Shown here: positions 54,081 through 63,275 of the stretch, one piece after another | Numbering within the stretch: position 1 is the stretch's first letter | Layout of the letters: every line of letters starts with the position of its first letter | NCBI GenBank assembly: GCA_902363455.1 | Contig: CABJAC010000004.1 | Coordinates: forward strand, 186,001-250,000 | Length of the DNA stretch: 64,000 nucleotides | Reading direction: 5' to 3' | Source of the DNA: Caryophanales bacterium | Lineage (GTDB): Bacteria > Bacillota > Bacilli > Exiguobacteriales > Exiguobacteriaceae | Made by a program: the position numbers and the translations under genes | Notes under the pieces: model-generated | Database searches by the model: none | What the model was told of the DNA's origin: nothing | What the model saw: the letters and a program-made list of their open reading frames with translations, nothing else

Positions 54081-55181
54081 TTAAACGTTGAAGCGGAATG
54101 TGACAACATCGCCGTCTTGGAAGACATATTCTTTTCCTTCAGAACGGTAACGCCCTTGTTCTTTGACGGTCGCCATGTTCCCGGCTGCTGCCAAATCGTC
54201 GTATGCGACAACTTCCGCGCGAATGAAACCACGTTCGAAGTCAGAGTGGATAACACCGGCACATTGCGGAGCCTTCATGCCTTTTTTGAACGTCCAGGCA
54301 CGAACTTCTTTTTCACCGGCTGTGAAATACGTAGCAAGTCCAAGCGTGTTGTAAGCCGCGTGGATCAACTGATCAAGACCTGATTCTTCGATTCCGAGAT
54401 CAACGAGGAACTCTTGGCGTTCTTCCGGCTCGAGTTCAGCGATCTCTTCTTCGATCCGGGCACAGATGACGATGACTTCCGCCCCTTCTTTAGCAGCAAA
54501 CTCACGGACTAAACGAACATTTTCGTTGCTGTCCGCGTCCGCGACTTCGTCTTCTCCGACGTTTGCGACGTAAAGCATCGGTTTCATCGTCAATAATTGG
54601 AAGTGTTTGACGATTGCCGCTTGATCTTCGTTCAATTCAGCGAGACGTGCCGGTTTTTCATCTTCCAGCAGCGCTAAAACGATTTCGAGTGCTTCGAGTT
54701 CGCCAGCTGCATTTTTGTCCCGTGACTTCACTTGTTTTTGAACACGTTGAATGCGTTTTTCGACCTGCTCGAGATCCGCGAGAATCAACTCGAGGTTGAT
54801 CGTTTCGATATCATCGATCGGTGACACTTTTCCCGAGACATGTGTGATGTTTTCATCGATAAAACAACGGACAACCTGACAAATCGCGTCCACTTCACGG
54901 ATATTGGCCAAGAACTTGTTTCCGAGACCTTCTCCTTTTGACGCGCCCTTCACGATTCCCGCGATATCCGTGAATTCGAATGCCGTTGGGATCGTTTTCT
55001 TCGGATTGACGAGTTCCGTCAATTTACGGAGACGCGCGTCCGGCACCTCGACGACACCGACGTTTGGATCGATTGTTGCGAACGGATAGTTCGCCGCCTC
55101 GACACCTGCTTGTGTAATTGCATTAAAAAGTGTTGATTTTCCTACGTTTGGTAAGCCAACGATTCCTGCTGTTAATCCCAC
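54081..55181 (-). CDS. ychF: Redox-regulated ATPase YchF (Obg-family)
   Basis: A 366-residue P-loop protein: G1 [17 protein letters not shown]3 [20 protein letters not shown] (the catalytic Gln is replaced, as in all YchF), G4 NVGEDE in place of NKxD (explaining ATP preference), a coiled-coil insert (about 130-200) and a C-terminal TGS domain. It binds ribosomes and affects translation and oxidative-stress response. The start codon is GTG at 55181 behind AAGGAGG. Confidence 0.97.
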   Translation of the reverse strand: MGLTAGIVGLPNVGKSTLFNAITQAGVEAANYPFATIDPNVGVVEVPDARLRKLTELVNPKKTIPTAFEFTDIAGIVKGASKGEGLGNKFLANIREVDAICQVVRCFIDENITHVSGKVSPIDDIETINLELILADLEQVEKRIQRVQKQVKSRDKNAAGELEALEIVLALLEDEKPARLAELNEDQAAIVKHFQLLTMKPMLYVANVGEDEVADADSNENVRLVREFAAKEGAEVIVICARIEEEIAELEPEERQEFLVDLGIEESGLDQLIHAAYNTLGLATYFTAGEKEVRAWTFKKGMKAPQCAGVIHSDFERGFIRAEVVAYDDLAAAGNMATVKEQGRYRSEGKEYVFQDGDVVTFRFNV

Positions 55182-55435
55182 TTGGAATTCCTCCTTTTCG
55201 GTATTTCCTAGGAAATCCGTGCTAGCGGCCGCAGTGGGTAGAATGATTACACCACGTCAGCACATCTTTCACAATTATAGATAGTTCAATTTTTTTAAGC
55301 AAGGAGATGCTGGTTCTTTTTTAACAGTCCGGCTGTTTAACGTACGTTTTTTCGTAGTCTGAGGCAACGGATGACTTGTTTCCTGTTGTGTGAACAAAAA
55401 AAGAACCCGGCTCATTTCCGGATTCTCCTTCACAG

Positions 55436-55621
55436 TCATTCAGGCAATACTTTTTTGAGGCGTTTGTCAAAATCCCGGCGCGGCATCAAAATGCTCGCAC
55501 CGCATCCCTGGCACTTGATCCGGATGTCCATTCCGACACGGATGACTTGCCAACGGTTTGTTCCGCACGGATGTTGTTTTTTCATTTCGACATAATCATG
55601 AAGATTGTACGTTTTTGGCAT
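55436..55621 (-). CDS. DUF951 protein (YyzM-like), 61 aa
   Basis: A small basic protein: MPKTYNLHDYVEMKKQHPCGTNRWQVIRVGMDIRIKCQGCG... with conserved HPCGTNRW and CxxC-type Cys residues (CQGC). DUF951 proteins are widespread next to ychF in Firmicutes and have no known function; zinc binding is possible. The start is at 55621 (or the adjacent ATG at 55624), so the gene overlaps the end of the channel gene by about 26 bp and is translationally coupled to it. Confidence 0.85.
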   Translation of the reverse strand: MPKTYNLHDYVEMKKQHPCGTNRWQVIRVGMDIRIKCQGCGASILMPRRDFDKRLKKVLPE

Positions 55622-56525
55622 CATCGGCTTGACCACCATTCCCTTGTTCTGTGTTCATCATGACCATCCGTGGATATGGAATCTTGATTCCTTCCAGTTC
55701 GAGTCCTTGTTTCAGTTCTTTCCGGATTAAGCGTCCTGCCTGGAAGTGTTGCATAGGCGGGACTTCCGCCATCAGACGGTAAACGACTTCAGACGGTCCA
55801 AGCGTCTGGACGCCAAGCATTTGAATCGGTTCAATAAACATATCTGTATATTTTTCCGTCGTTGCGTTAGCAATTTGATGCAGCACCTGTTCGACCCGTT
55901 CCAAATCCTCTTCATACGAAACTTGAACATCGACTAAGGCAAAACTGTTGTCGACGGAGAAGTTCGTCACCTGCAAGATTTGTCCGTTCGGAATGATATG
56001 GATTTCTCCATTCAATCCTTTTAATTTCGTTGTCCGGATTCCGAGTTCCGTGACGACCCCTTCAATCAAGCCAACCCGGACGAAATCACCGACTTTAAAT
56101 TGACGTTCGAAGATGATGAAGGCTCCCGTAATGATATCCTGGACCAGGTTTTTCGCACCAAACGAAATCGCAAGACCCGCGATACCGGCACTGGCGACAA
56201 GTCCGGTGATATTGATCCCGAACTGACTGAGCACCGTCAAGAGCATGACGATTCCAAGGACGTACCGAATCGCATTTTGCAACAATTTCAACAACGTCTC
56301 GTTTTGGCGTTGTGCCAAAGAATCATGTTCATTGATCTTTCGAATCGTAAATAATCGTGAAACCGCCCCTGTCAAAATACGCATCAGTACATAAAAGCCG
56401 ACGATGATGATCAGGGCGATCAACAACTTAAGTCCAAAACGGATCCACATATCTGCATCCATTACCTGTTCAAAAATCCGGTCCACCTGAGCGACTGAAT
56501 CCTGTACATCTTTATTGGTAGCCAT
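55596..56525 (-). CDS. MscS-family mechanosensitive channel
   Basis: A 309-residue channel subunit. The N-terminal helices at about 35-60 and 85-105 precede the pore-lining TM3 (GLVASAGIAGLAISFGAKNLVQDIITGAFIIFE). The cytoplasmic beta domain FKVGDFVRVGLIEGVVTELGIRTTKLKGLNGEIHIIPNG is typical. It releases solutes on osmotic downshift. The start at 56525 has GGA 8 bases upstream. It forms an operon with the DUF951 gene. Confidence 0.92.
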   Translation of the reverse strand: MATNKDVQDSVAQVDRIFEQVMDADMWIRFGLKLLIALIIIVGFYVLMRILTGAVSRLFTIRKINEHDSLAQRQNETLLKLLQNAIRYVLGIVMLLTVLSQFGINITGLVASAGIAGLAISFGAKNLVQDIITGAFIIFERQFKVGDFVRVGLIEGVVTELGIRTTKLKGLNGEIHIIPNGQILQVTNFSVDNSFALVDVQVSYEEDLERVEQVLHQIANATTEKYTDMFIEPIQMLGVQTLGPSEVVYRLMAEVPPMQHFQAGRLIRKELKQGLELEGIKIPYPRMVMMNTEQGNGGQADDAKNVQSS

Positions 56526-56708
56526 TCTCTTCATCCTTTCTTCTCTCTCTATTACGACAGTATACGTGATTTTAAATGACTTTCAACCAAAGAACCGATT
56601 TTGACGTTAGATTTTCTTAAAAACCGGGAAAGGAAAATCATTACAGAACACCCTCACTCTCACCATGACACCATGACGCCGACACCAGGAGAAGAAAGGA
56701 TGATCTAA

Positions 56709-57326
56709 ATGAACTTCCGTTTCCATTCCCATGAGAAAAAGCCCTATTCCTTCTTTTTAGAATATACGGAGCCCTTCGCAAAAGAACGGCTTGCCGAACA
56801 ACTACATGAGCAAATTAGCACCATTCAGGAAAACCGTCCGGTCGTTCTTGTCTGTATCGGCTCCGACCGATCGACAGGCGATTCACTCGGTCCGCTCGTT
56901 GGTACCTTTTTGGAAAAAAATCGTCCGACGAATCTTCATGTCTACGGAACTTTGTCCAAACCGGTCCATGCCTTGAATCTCGCAGAAACCATTCATTCGA
57001 TTCAAACCACACATTATCGTCCGTTTGTCATTGCCATCGATGCCTGTCTCGGTCGGTTGTCGAGCGTCGGTCATGTCTTTTTCTCTGAAGGACCGCTTGC
57101 GCCGGGTGCCGGTGTTCAAAAAGAATTACCGGCAGTGGGTGATTTCAACATCAAAGCCGTCGTTAACGTCAGCGGCTTCATGGAAATGATGATTCTTCAA
57201 AATACCCGCCTGCACCTCGTATACGAATTGGCGGAACTGGTCGCCGAAAGTTTCGCCTTGCTGGATACGAAATTAACAGCAGAAACAACACGGACAACGA
57301 TTTCCTTTACTCCACGTTCGATTTAA
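56709..57326 (+). CDS. yyaC: YyaC-like spore-protease-family protein (DUF1256)
   Basis: A 205-residue protein of the YyaC/GPR-like family. VLVCIGSDRSTGDSLGPLVGTFL, IDACLGRLSSVGHVFF and GDFNIKAVVNVSGFMEMMILQNTRL are conserved blocks. In spore formers the family is associated with sporulation and related to the germination protease. Exiguobacterium is regarded as non-sporulating, so the role here is probably different or vestigial, but the frame and motifs are intact. It is the only plus-strand gene in the 39-64 kb block. Confidence 0.88.
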   Translation: MNFRFHSHEKKPYSFFLEYTEPFAKERLAEQLHEQISTIQENRPVVLVCIGSDRSTGDSLGPLVGTFLEKNRPTNLHVYGTLSKPVHALNLAETIHSIQTTHYRPFVIAIDACLGRLSSVGHVFFSEGPLAPGAGVQKELPAVGDFNIKAVVNVSGFMEMMILQNTRLHLVYELAELVAESFALLDTKLTAETTRTTISFTPRSI

Positions 57327-57363
57327 CATGTCGCTTTTCCTTTCATTCACTCCAGTCCGTTCA

Positions 57364-57399
57364 AAAAAGATCCACTCCAAAATTGGAATGGATCTTTTT
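57364..57399. terminator. Bidirectional terminator between yyaC and parB
   Basis: AAAAAAGATCCACTCCAA / TTGGAATGGATCTTTTTA is a long stem with T runs on both sides. Confidence 0.9.
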
Positions 57400-57401
57400 A
57401 A

Positions 57402-58166
57402 TTACTCTTCTTCCGGTACAAGTAAGTCAAGAATCCGATTCAAGTCTTCTTCATCCGTAAAATCAATTTCAATTTTTCCGGCTTGTTTGGTCGTTTTAAT
57501 CCGAACTATCGCACCGATGCGTTCCCGTAATGTATCTTCAATAAAATCCAGTTCAGTGGATTGCCGGACCGTTTTTTGGACCTGTTTCTTTTCCCGTAAC
57601 TCCTGTTCGAGACGGCGGACCGTCCAATTTTCCCGGATGACCCGTTCCGCCATCTGTTCAATCTTCCGCGGACTTTTTAATGACAATAAAGCACGTGCAT
57701 GCCCCATCGATAATCGTTCTTCCATGACAGCCTGTTGAACTTCTGTCGGCAACTGCAACAACCGAAGGCTGTTCGTGATATGGGACCGGCTTTTCCCAAC
57801 CCGGGTTGCGAGCTCCACTTGCGTGACTTGAAATTCCTGAAGCATCTCGGCATATGCCATCGCTTCTTCGATCGCACTTAAATCAGCGCGCTGGATGTTT
57901 TCAATCAATGCCAGCTCCATGACACGGGTTTCATTGGCTTCGATGACCAGTACCGGAACACGTTCAAATCCCGCCTGCTTCGCTGCCTGATAACGACGTT
58001 CACCGGCGATGATTTCATAATAGCCGTCGCCCGGACGAACGACAATCGGTTGAATCATGCCATGCCGCTTCAAAGAGTTGGTCAGTTCGGCCAGTGCCTT
58101 TTCATGGAACTGTTTACGCGGTTGTCCCGGATTTGGCCGGATGACCCCAATCGGTATTTCATTCAT
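57402..58166 (-). CDS. parB: ParB/Spo0J chromosome-partition protein, N-terminally short
   Basis: A 254-residue CTP-dependent DNA clamp that loads at parS and recruits SMC. The nucleotide-binding domain has GERRYQAA (from IIAGERRY) and ENIQRADLSAIEEAMAY; the helix-turn-helix GKSRSHITNSLRLLQLP reads parS, and the C-terminal dimer domain ends GKIEIDFTDEEDLNRILDLL. It starts MNEIPIGVIRPNPGQPRK, i.e. at the partition domain. The usual 20-25-residue leader with the LGKGLxALF-type ParA-contact peptide is missing, and an in-frame TAA lies two codons upstream of ATG. The upstream neighbour is noc; no parA/soj is present. Confidence 0.95.
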   Translation of the reverse strand: MNEIPIGVIRPNPGQPRKQFHEKALAELTNSLKRHGMIQPIVVRPGDGYYEIIAGERRYQAAKQAGFERVPVLVIEANETRVMELALIENIQRADLSAIEEAMAYAEMLQEFQVTQVELATRVGKSRSHITNSLRLLQLPTEVQQAVMEERLSMGHARALLSLKSPRKIEQMAERVIRENWTVRRLEQELREKKQVQKTVRQSTELDFIEDTLRERIGAIVRIKTTKQAGKIEIDFTDEEDLNRILDLLVPEEE

Positions 58167-58209
58167 GCTTTAATCTCTCCTAAACGTAGCGGAAGGCACG
58201 ACCGCTTGT

Positions 58210-59046
58210 TCACGGACGTGCCTTCACGATGCGGATCCGCACCTCGACATATTCTTCACAATCCAGTTCTTCTTTTTCGACCGTCAAACCGGTCCGTTCG
58301 ATCATATCCACAGAATCACGAATTGTATTTAAGGCAATCCGCGTGTCCCGGGCAAAACTTTTATGCCGTTTTTTCGGAACTTTCGGTGTTAACAATCGTT
58401 CGACCCGTTGTTCGGTTTCTTTGACGTTCCATTCCCGTTCGATGATTTCACTTAAGACTTGAACTTGCAGCTCCGTCTCTTTTAGCGGCAACAAAGCGCG
58501 GGCATGACGTTCCGTAATCTTCCGTTGCTTCAATGCTTCGCGAACGGCATTCGGTAAACGGAGTAGGCGCAGTTTATTCGCAATCGTCGACTGGCTTCGT
58601 CCGAGTCTGCGCGCCAACACTTCCTGCGTGATTTCTTGCATCGCAAGCAACCGGGCATACGCTTCTGCTTCTTCGATGGGTGTCAGTTCTTCACGTTGTA
58701 GATTTTCGATGAGTGCGAGGGCAGCCGTCGTCTCGTCTGTCATCTGTTTAATGATAGCGGGAATTGTATCCCATCCGAGCGATTGAACCGCCCGAAAACG
58801 ACGTTCGCCGGCGATGATTTCATATCCTTCGCCTTGTTTTCGGACGACAATCGGTTGCAGTAAACCATGTTCTTCAATCGTGGTCGCTAGTTCGGTAATC
58901 CGTTCCCCGTCAAAAACGGTCCGCGGCTGGAACTGGTTTGCGACCAGTTCCGTTAATTTCAACTCACGGACGGTATCGTGTGGATCTAGCTCAAGGGAAA
59001 CGGTTTGTCCTCCCTTACCGAGCAGTTTGGCAATTGCATTCTTCAC
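58210..59046 (-). CDS. noc: Nucleoid occlusion protein Noc
   Basis: A 278-residue ParB paralogue that blocks division over the nucleoid. I choose GTG at 59046 because GCGAGG lies 9 bases upstream and the product then starts MKNAIAKLLGKG, an amphipathic helix like the membrane-targeting N-terminus of Noc; the ATG at 59067 has no ribosome-binding site. The ParB-like domain (IIAGERRFRAV, ENLQREELTPIEEAEAYARLL) and the Noc-type recognition helix GRSQSTIANKLRLLRLP are clear. A parS-like palindrome lies just upstream. Confidence 0.93.
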   Translation of the reverse strand: MKNAIAKLLGKGGQTVSLELDPHDTVRELKLTELVANQFQPRTVFDGERITELATTIEEHGLLQPIVVRKQGEGYEIIAGERRFRAVQSLGWDTIPAIIKQMTDETTAALALIENLQREELTPIEEAEAYARLLAMQEITQEVLARRLGRSQSTIANKLRLLRLPNAVREALKQRKITERHARALLPLKETELQVQVLSEIIEREWNVKETEQRVERLLTPKVPKKRHKSFARDTRIALNTIRDSVDMIERTGLTVEKEELDCEEYVEVRIRIVKARP

Positions 59047-59074
59047 GTTGGTGTACCTCGCCTTCATCAGTCAT

Positions 59075-59090
59075 CGTTTCACGTGAAACG
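59075..59090. promoter_or_regulatory. parS-like site between rsmG and noc
   Basis: CGTTTCACGTGAAACG is a perfect 16-bp palindrome that matches parS (TGTTNCACGTGAAACA) except for the outermost base on each side. Confidence 0.8.
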
Positions 59091-59094
59091 GTGT

Positions 59095-59811
59095 TTAACC
59101 CAGTGGATCTTTTGCCGGTGTACCTGCTTTACGCGGATATTTCCCGGGTGTTAATCGTTTTTTATCGACAATTACGATATTACGCTCACTTTCTTCCCCT
59201 GGCAATTGGAATTGGAAACTTTCCCGCAAATTTCCACCTAACACTTTCAAGGCTGTTGCCCCTTCTTCGAGCTCTTCTCCCAGTTTAGCGGCTTTTAAGG
59301 CGACGAATTGACCGCCGACTTTTGCAAGCGGCAGACAGTATTCCGCAAGAACTGACATCCGGGCGACGGCACGCGCCGTCACGACATCAAAATGTTCCCG
59401 GAACTGTTTATTTTTCCCGAATTCTTCCGCCCGACCGTGATGGAAGGCGACACCTTCGAGTCCGAGTTCCGTTGCAAGCATATTCAAGAAGCCGATCCGC
59501 TTATTCAGCGAATCGACGATCGTGACTTTCAGATGCGGGAACATGATTTTGATCGGCAGACTCGGGAAACCGGCGCCTGCACCGACGTCACAGACCGTTT
59601 CGACTTCCGTGAAGTCAAAATAGAAAGCTGCTGTGATCGAATCATAAAAGTGTTTCAGATAAACACCTTCCTCATCCGTGATCGCCGTCAAATTCATTTT
59701 TTCGTTCCATTCGACGAGTAGTTCATAATACCGTCGGAACTGTTGCAATTGATGCTCCGAGACCTCAAGTCCTTGTTCCGCCAGGGCGGTTACGAATTGC
59801 TGTTGATTCAT
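59095..59811 (-). CDS. rsmG: 16S rRNA (guanine-527-N7) methyltransferase
   Basis: A 238-residue SAM-dependent enzyme (GidB). [21 protein letters not shown] and the SAM motif [20 protein letters not shown] are diagnostic, followed by [14 protein letters not shown] and [10 protein letters not shown]. Loss of the family gives low-level streptomycin resistance. The start at 59811 has GGAG 8 bases upstream and lies 5 bp after the mnmG stop. The operon is mnmE-mnmG-rsmG(-noc-parB). Confidence 0.97.
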   Translation of the reverse strand: MNQQQFVTALAEQGLEVSEHQLQQFRRYYELLVEWNEKMNLTAITDEEGVYLKHFYDSITAAFYFDFTEVETVCDVGAGAGFPSLPIKIMFPHLKVTIVDSLNKRIGFLNMLATELGLEGVAFHHGRAEEFGKNKQFREHFDVVTARAVARMSVLAEYCLPLAKVGGQFVALKAAKLGEELEEGATALKVLGGNLRESFQFQLPGEESERNIVIVDKKRLTPGKYPRKAGTPAKDPLG

Positions 59812-59816
59812 TCTCT

Positions 59817-61703
59817 TCACTCCGCAGTCAATGCGTATTGGCCTTGTTCGATGTAAACGAGCAAAATCGAAATATCAGACGGATTGACCCCTGAGATTCG
59901 TGATGCTTGTCCAATCGAGAGCGGACGCACTTGGTTTAGTTTTTGTTTCGCTTCAATCGCAAGACCACTGATGACGTCATAATCGAGACGTTCCGGGATC
60001 CGTTTTTTCTCCATCCGCATCATCCGTTCGACTTGATCAAGCTGTTTGTCGATATAACCGGCGTATTTGACCTGGATTTCGACCTGTTCCGCTGCTTCCG
60101 GAGACAGCGCGACTGGTGCCGGTGTCATCTCGGCGATCATCGCATACGTGATTTCAGGACGTTTGAGCAGCGTGATGGCGTGTAGCGCCTCTTTTAACGG
60201 GGAGACACCGATTGCCGTCAACTGTTCGTTGACTTCACTCGTTGCTTTGATGACGACTTTTTCAAGCCGTTTCATTTCCCGCTTGATTTCTTCTTTTTTC
60301 TCGGCCAATTTCGCATGGCGTGTCTCGTTGATCAATCCGAGCTCATGTCCGATATCGGACAAACGTAAATCGGCATTGTCATGACGCAACAACAAGCGGT
60401 ATTCAGCACGTGATGTCAACAGACGATACGGCTCATTTGTTCCTTTAGTCACGAGGTCATCGATCATGACACCAATGTACCCTTGGGAACGTGACAGAAT
60501 GAGCGGATCTTTCTCCTGAACTTTCAGTGCCGCGTTAATCCCGGCCATGATGCCTTGTCCGGCTGCCTCTTCGTAGCCGCTTGTCCCGTTGATTTGTCCC
60601 GCCGTGAATAATCCGGCAATCCGTTTCGTTTCAAGTGTCGGCCAGAGTTGTGTCGGCACGACGGCATCGTATTCGATCGCATAACCGGGACGCATCATCT
60701 CTGATTTCTCAAGCCCTGGAATTGACCGTAAAATATCATGTTGGACATCTTCCGGCAGACTCGTTGACAGACCTTGGACATAGACTTCTTCCGTGTCACG
60801 ACCTTCCGGCTCCAGGAAAATCTGGTGACGCGGTTTATCGCTGAACCGGACGACCTTGTCTTCGATCGACGGGCAGTAACGGGGACCCGTTCCTTTGATC
60901 ATCCCGGAGAACATCGGGGAACGATGGAGATTCGCATCGATCAATTGGTGCGTATATTCGGTCGTATACGTCAACCAGCATGGAATCTGTTCCGTAATCA
61001 TCTGTGTCGTTTCATGACTGAACGGCAATGCGACAGCATCACCCGGTTGGATTTCTGTTTTCGAATAATCGATCGTCTTCCCGTCAATCCGCGGTGGTGT
61101 GCCTGTTTTGAAACGCGCGAGTTCGAAGCCCAGTTCTTCCAGATGTTTCGACAAGTTGACCGATGGCATCTGATTGTTCGGACCGCTCTCATACGACAAC
61201 TCACCGATGATGATTTTCCCACGCATGAATGTCCCGGTCGTGATGATGACCGCTTTTGCCCGGTACTCGGCTCCTGTATTCGTGACGACGCCGACACACG
61301 TGTCGTCTTCGATCAATAACCGTTCGACGAGGGCTTGGCGCAGTAACAGATTCGGTTCATCTTCGAGGGCTTTTTTCATCCGATTTTGGTATTCGAATTT
61401 ATCCGCCTGTGCCCGAAGTGCACGAACGGCTGGACCTTTTGATGTGTTGAGCATCTTCATTTGAATGTACGTGGCGTCAATCGCCCGTGCCATTTCTCCG
61501 CCGAGAGCATCAATTTCCCGGACGACGATTCCTTTTGCCGGACCGCCGATCGACGGATTACAATACATGAATCCGACCATGTCGGGGTTCATCGTCAACA
61601 TGACAGTTTTTGAACCCATACGAGCGGCTGCGAGGGATGCTTCAATCCCTGCATGACCGGCTCCGATGACGATGACGTCGAATTCGCCTGCTTGATAAGC
61701 CAT
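59817..61703 (-). CDS. mnmG: tRNA uridine-34 carboxymethylaminomethyl synthesis enzyme MnmG
   Basis: A 628-residue FAD protein (GidA). The N-terminal [22 protein letters not shown] binds [35 protein letters not shown] and the [18 protein letters not shown] block with its conserved region are intact, and the C-terminal helical domain binds MnmE. With MnmE it installs cmnm5 on U34 of several tRNAs. GGAGGA precedes ATG. It lies 42 bp after mnmE. Confidence 0.98.
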   Translation of the reverse strand: MAYQAGEFDVIVIGAGHAGIEASLAAARMGSKTVMLTMNPDMVGFMYCNPSIGGPAKGIVVREIDALGGEMARAIDATYIQMKMLNTSKGPAVRALRAQADKFEYQNRMKKALEDEPNLLLRQALVERLLIEDDTCVGVVTNTGAEYRAKAVIITTGTFMRGKIIIGELSYESGPNNQMPSVNLSKHLEELGFELARFKTGTPPRIDGKTIDYSKTEIQPGDAVALPFSHETTQMITEQIPCWLTYTTEYTHQLIDANLHRSPMFSGMIKGTGPRYCPSIEDKVVRFSDKPRHQIFLEPEGRDTEEVYVQGLSTSLPEDVQHDILRSIPGLEKSEMMRPGYAIEYDAVVPTQLWPTLETKRIAGLFTAGQINGTSGYEEAAGQGIMAGINAALKVQEKDPLILSRSQGYIGVMIDDLVTKGTNEPYRLLTSRAEYRLLLRHDNADLRLSDIGHELGLINETRHAKLAEKKEEIKREMKRLEKVVIKATSEVNEQLTAIGVSPLKEALHAITLLKRPEITYAMIAEMTPAPVALSPEAAEQVEIQVKYAGYIDKQLDQVERMMRMEKKRIPERLDYDVISGLAIEAKQKLNQVRPLSIGQASRISGVNPSDISILLVYIEQGQYALTAE

Positions 61704-61745
61704 AACTGTGGTTCCTCCTTTTAAAAATCAACAACCTGACAACGT

Positions 61746-63128
61746 TTATTTCCCTAAACAAAATTGCGAGAACAATTTATCGAGTAAACTGTCTTGCGCT
61801 GTATCTCCATTAATTTCACCAAGTGTATCCCACGCCCGGCGTAAGTCGATCTGGACCATATCAATCGGCATCGACGCTTCCGCCGCACCGAGTGCATCTT
61901 CAATCATCTGACTCGCCTGTTTGATCAATTGAATGTGACGAGCATTCGACACGTACGTCATGTCCTGCCCTTCGACACCTTGTTCAAAGAAGAGCGCGGC
62001 AATCGCCGCTTCCAGATCCATGACTCCCGCTTCTTCGAGCAGGGACGTCGTAACGACAGGACGACCGTCTGCCAGCTGCTTTACGCGCTCGAGATCAATC
62101 TGTTGCGGTAAATCACTTTTATTGACGATGATGATGGCGTTCATGCCCCGAATCGCTTCGAATAACAAAACATCTTCTTCCGTCAATGGATCGTTCCCGT
62201 TTAAGACGAGTAAAATCAAGTCGGCTGAGTTAAGCGCCTGACGCGACTTCTCGACACCCATCCGTTCGACGATATCTTCTGTTTCCCGGATTCCGGCCGT
62301 ATCAATTAATTTCAGCGGAACACCGCGGACATTGACGTATTCTTCAATTGTATCCCGTGTCGTCCCGGCGATATCGGTGACGATTGCTTTTGCTTCTTGC
62401 ACCAATGTGTTGAGCAAAGACGATTTTCCGACATTCGGACGTCCGATGATTGCGGTCGACAAGCCTTCGCGCAGGATTTTCCCTTGTCGGGCCGTCGCAA
62501 GCAGTTCGGTTAGAATCCGGCGGACTTCGCCGGCATCTTTTTGGACGATTTGCTGCGTCATTTCTTCCGCATCATATTCTGGATAATCGATGTTGACTTC
62601 AATCGAAGCAATCGTCTGCAACAATTGTTCCCGTAAATCTTGGACCAGTTTCGATAACCGTCCTTCGATTTGACCGACGGCAACGGTCATCGCCCGGTCC
62701 GTTTTCGCCCGAATTAAGTCCATGACGGCTTCTGCTTGTGACAAGTCAATCCGACCGTTCAAAAAAGCCCGTTTCGTAAATTCACCCGGTTCCGCCAGAC
62801 GGACGTCCGGTTGTTCGAGAATCAGTTCGAGCACACGATTGACGGCAACGATTCCGCCATGACAATTCAGTTCAACGACATCTTCCCGCGTAAAGGTTTT
62901 CGGTGCCCGCATGACACTGACCATTACTTCATCGACAACTTGTTTTGTCGTTTGTTCGACCAATTTGCCGTAATGAATTGTATGTGTCGGGACTTCAGTC
63001 AGCCGGTTTGCTCCCCGGTAGACCCGATCGGCTGTTTCCACTGCTTTAGGACCGGATAAACGAACAATCGCGATCGCTCCTTCACCCATCGGCGTCGAAA
63101 TGGCGGCTATCGTATCAAATTCCATCAT
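61746..63128 (-). CDS. mnmE: tRNA modification GTPase MnmE
   Basis: A 460-residue GTPase (TrmE). The N-terminal folate-binding domain ([22 protein letters not shown]) is followed by a helical domain with an inserted G domain: [24 protein letters not shown] and NKSD. The C-terminal CLGK carries the conserved Cys. The start at 63128 (ATG) has GAGGTG ten bases upstream; the next ATG codon is an alternative. It is the first gene of its operon, with its own promoter because yidC upstream is terminated. Confidence 0.97.
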   Translation of the reverse strand: MMEFDTIAAISTPMGEGAIAIVRLSGPKAVETADRVYRGANRLTEVPTHTIHYGKLVEQTTKQVVDEVMVSVMRAPKTFTREDVVELNCHGGIVAVNRVLELILEQPDVRLAEPGEFTKRAFLNGRIDLSQAEAVMDLIRAKTDRAMTVAVGQIEGRLSKLVQDLREQLLQTIASIEVNIDYPEYDAEEMTQQIVQKDAGEVRRILTELLATARQGKILREGLSTAIIGRPNVGKSSLLNTLVQEAKAIVTDIAGTTRDTIEEYVNVRGVPLKLIDTAGIRETEDIVERMGVEKSRQALNSADLILLVLNGNDPLTEEDVLLFEAIRGMNAIIIVNKSDLPQQIDLERVKQLADGRPVVTTSLLEEAGVMDLEAAIAALFFEQGVEGQDMTYVSNARHIQLIKQASQMIEDALGAAEASMPIDMVQIDLRRAWDTLGEINGDTAQDSLLDKLFSQFCLGK

Positions 63129-63177
63129 CAGTTGTTCACACCTCGTTTTCTGCAATCTTTTCTATAGTTAATGTTCA

Positions 63178-63206
63178 GGAATATATAAATGGGTATAACG
63201 TGACAA
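63178..63206 (-). promoter_or_regulatory. mnmE promoter
   Basis: On the minus strand, TTGTCA (63201-63206) is followed after 17 bases by TATTCC (63178-63183). Confidence 0.5.
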
Positions 63207-63224
63207 CTATACACGAAATAGCGC

Positions 63225-63266
63225 AAAAGAAAAAGAGCGACACTCTGTAAAACGGAGTATCGCTCT
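63225..63266 (-). terminator. Terminator of yidC
   Basis: GAGCGATACTCCG / CAGAGTGTCGCTC (one mismatch) is followed by T5 on the minus strand, ten bases after the yidC stop. It separates yidC from mnmE. Confidence 0.9.
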
Positions 63267-63275
63267 CATTTGTGA

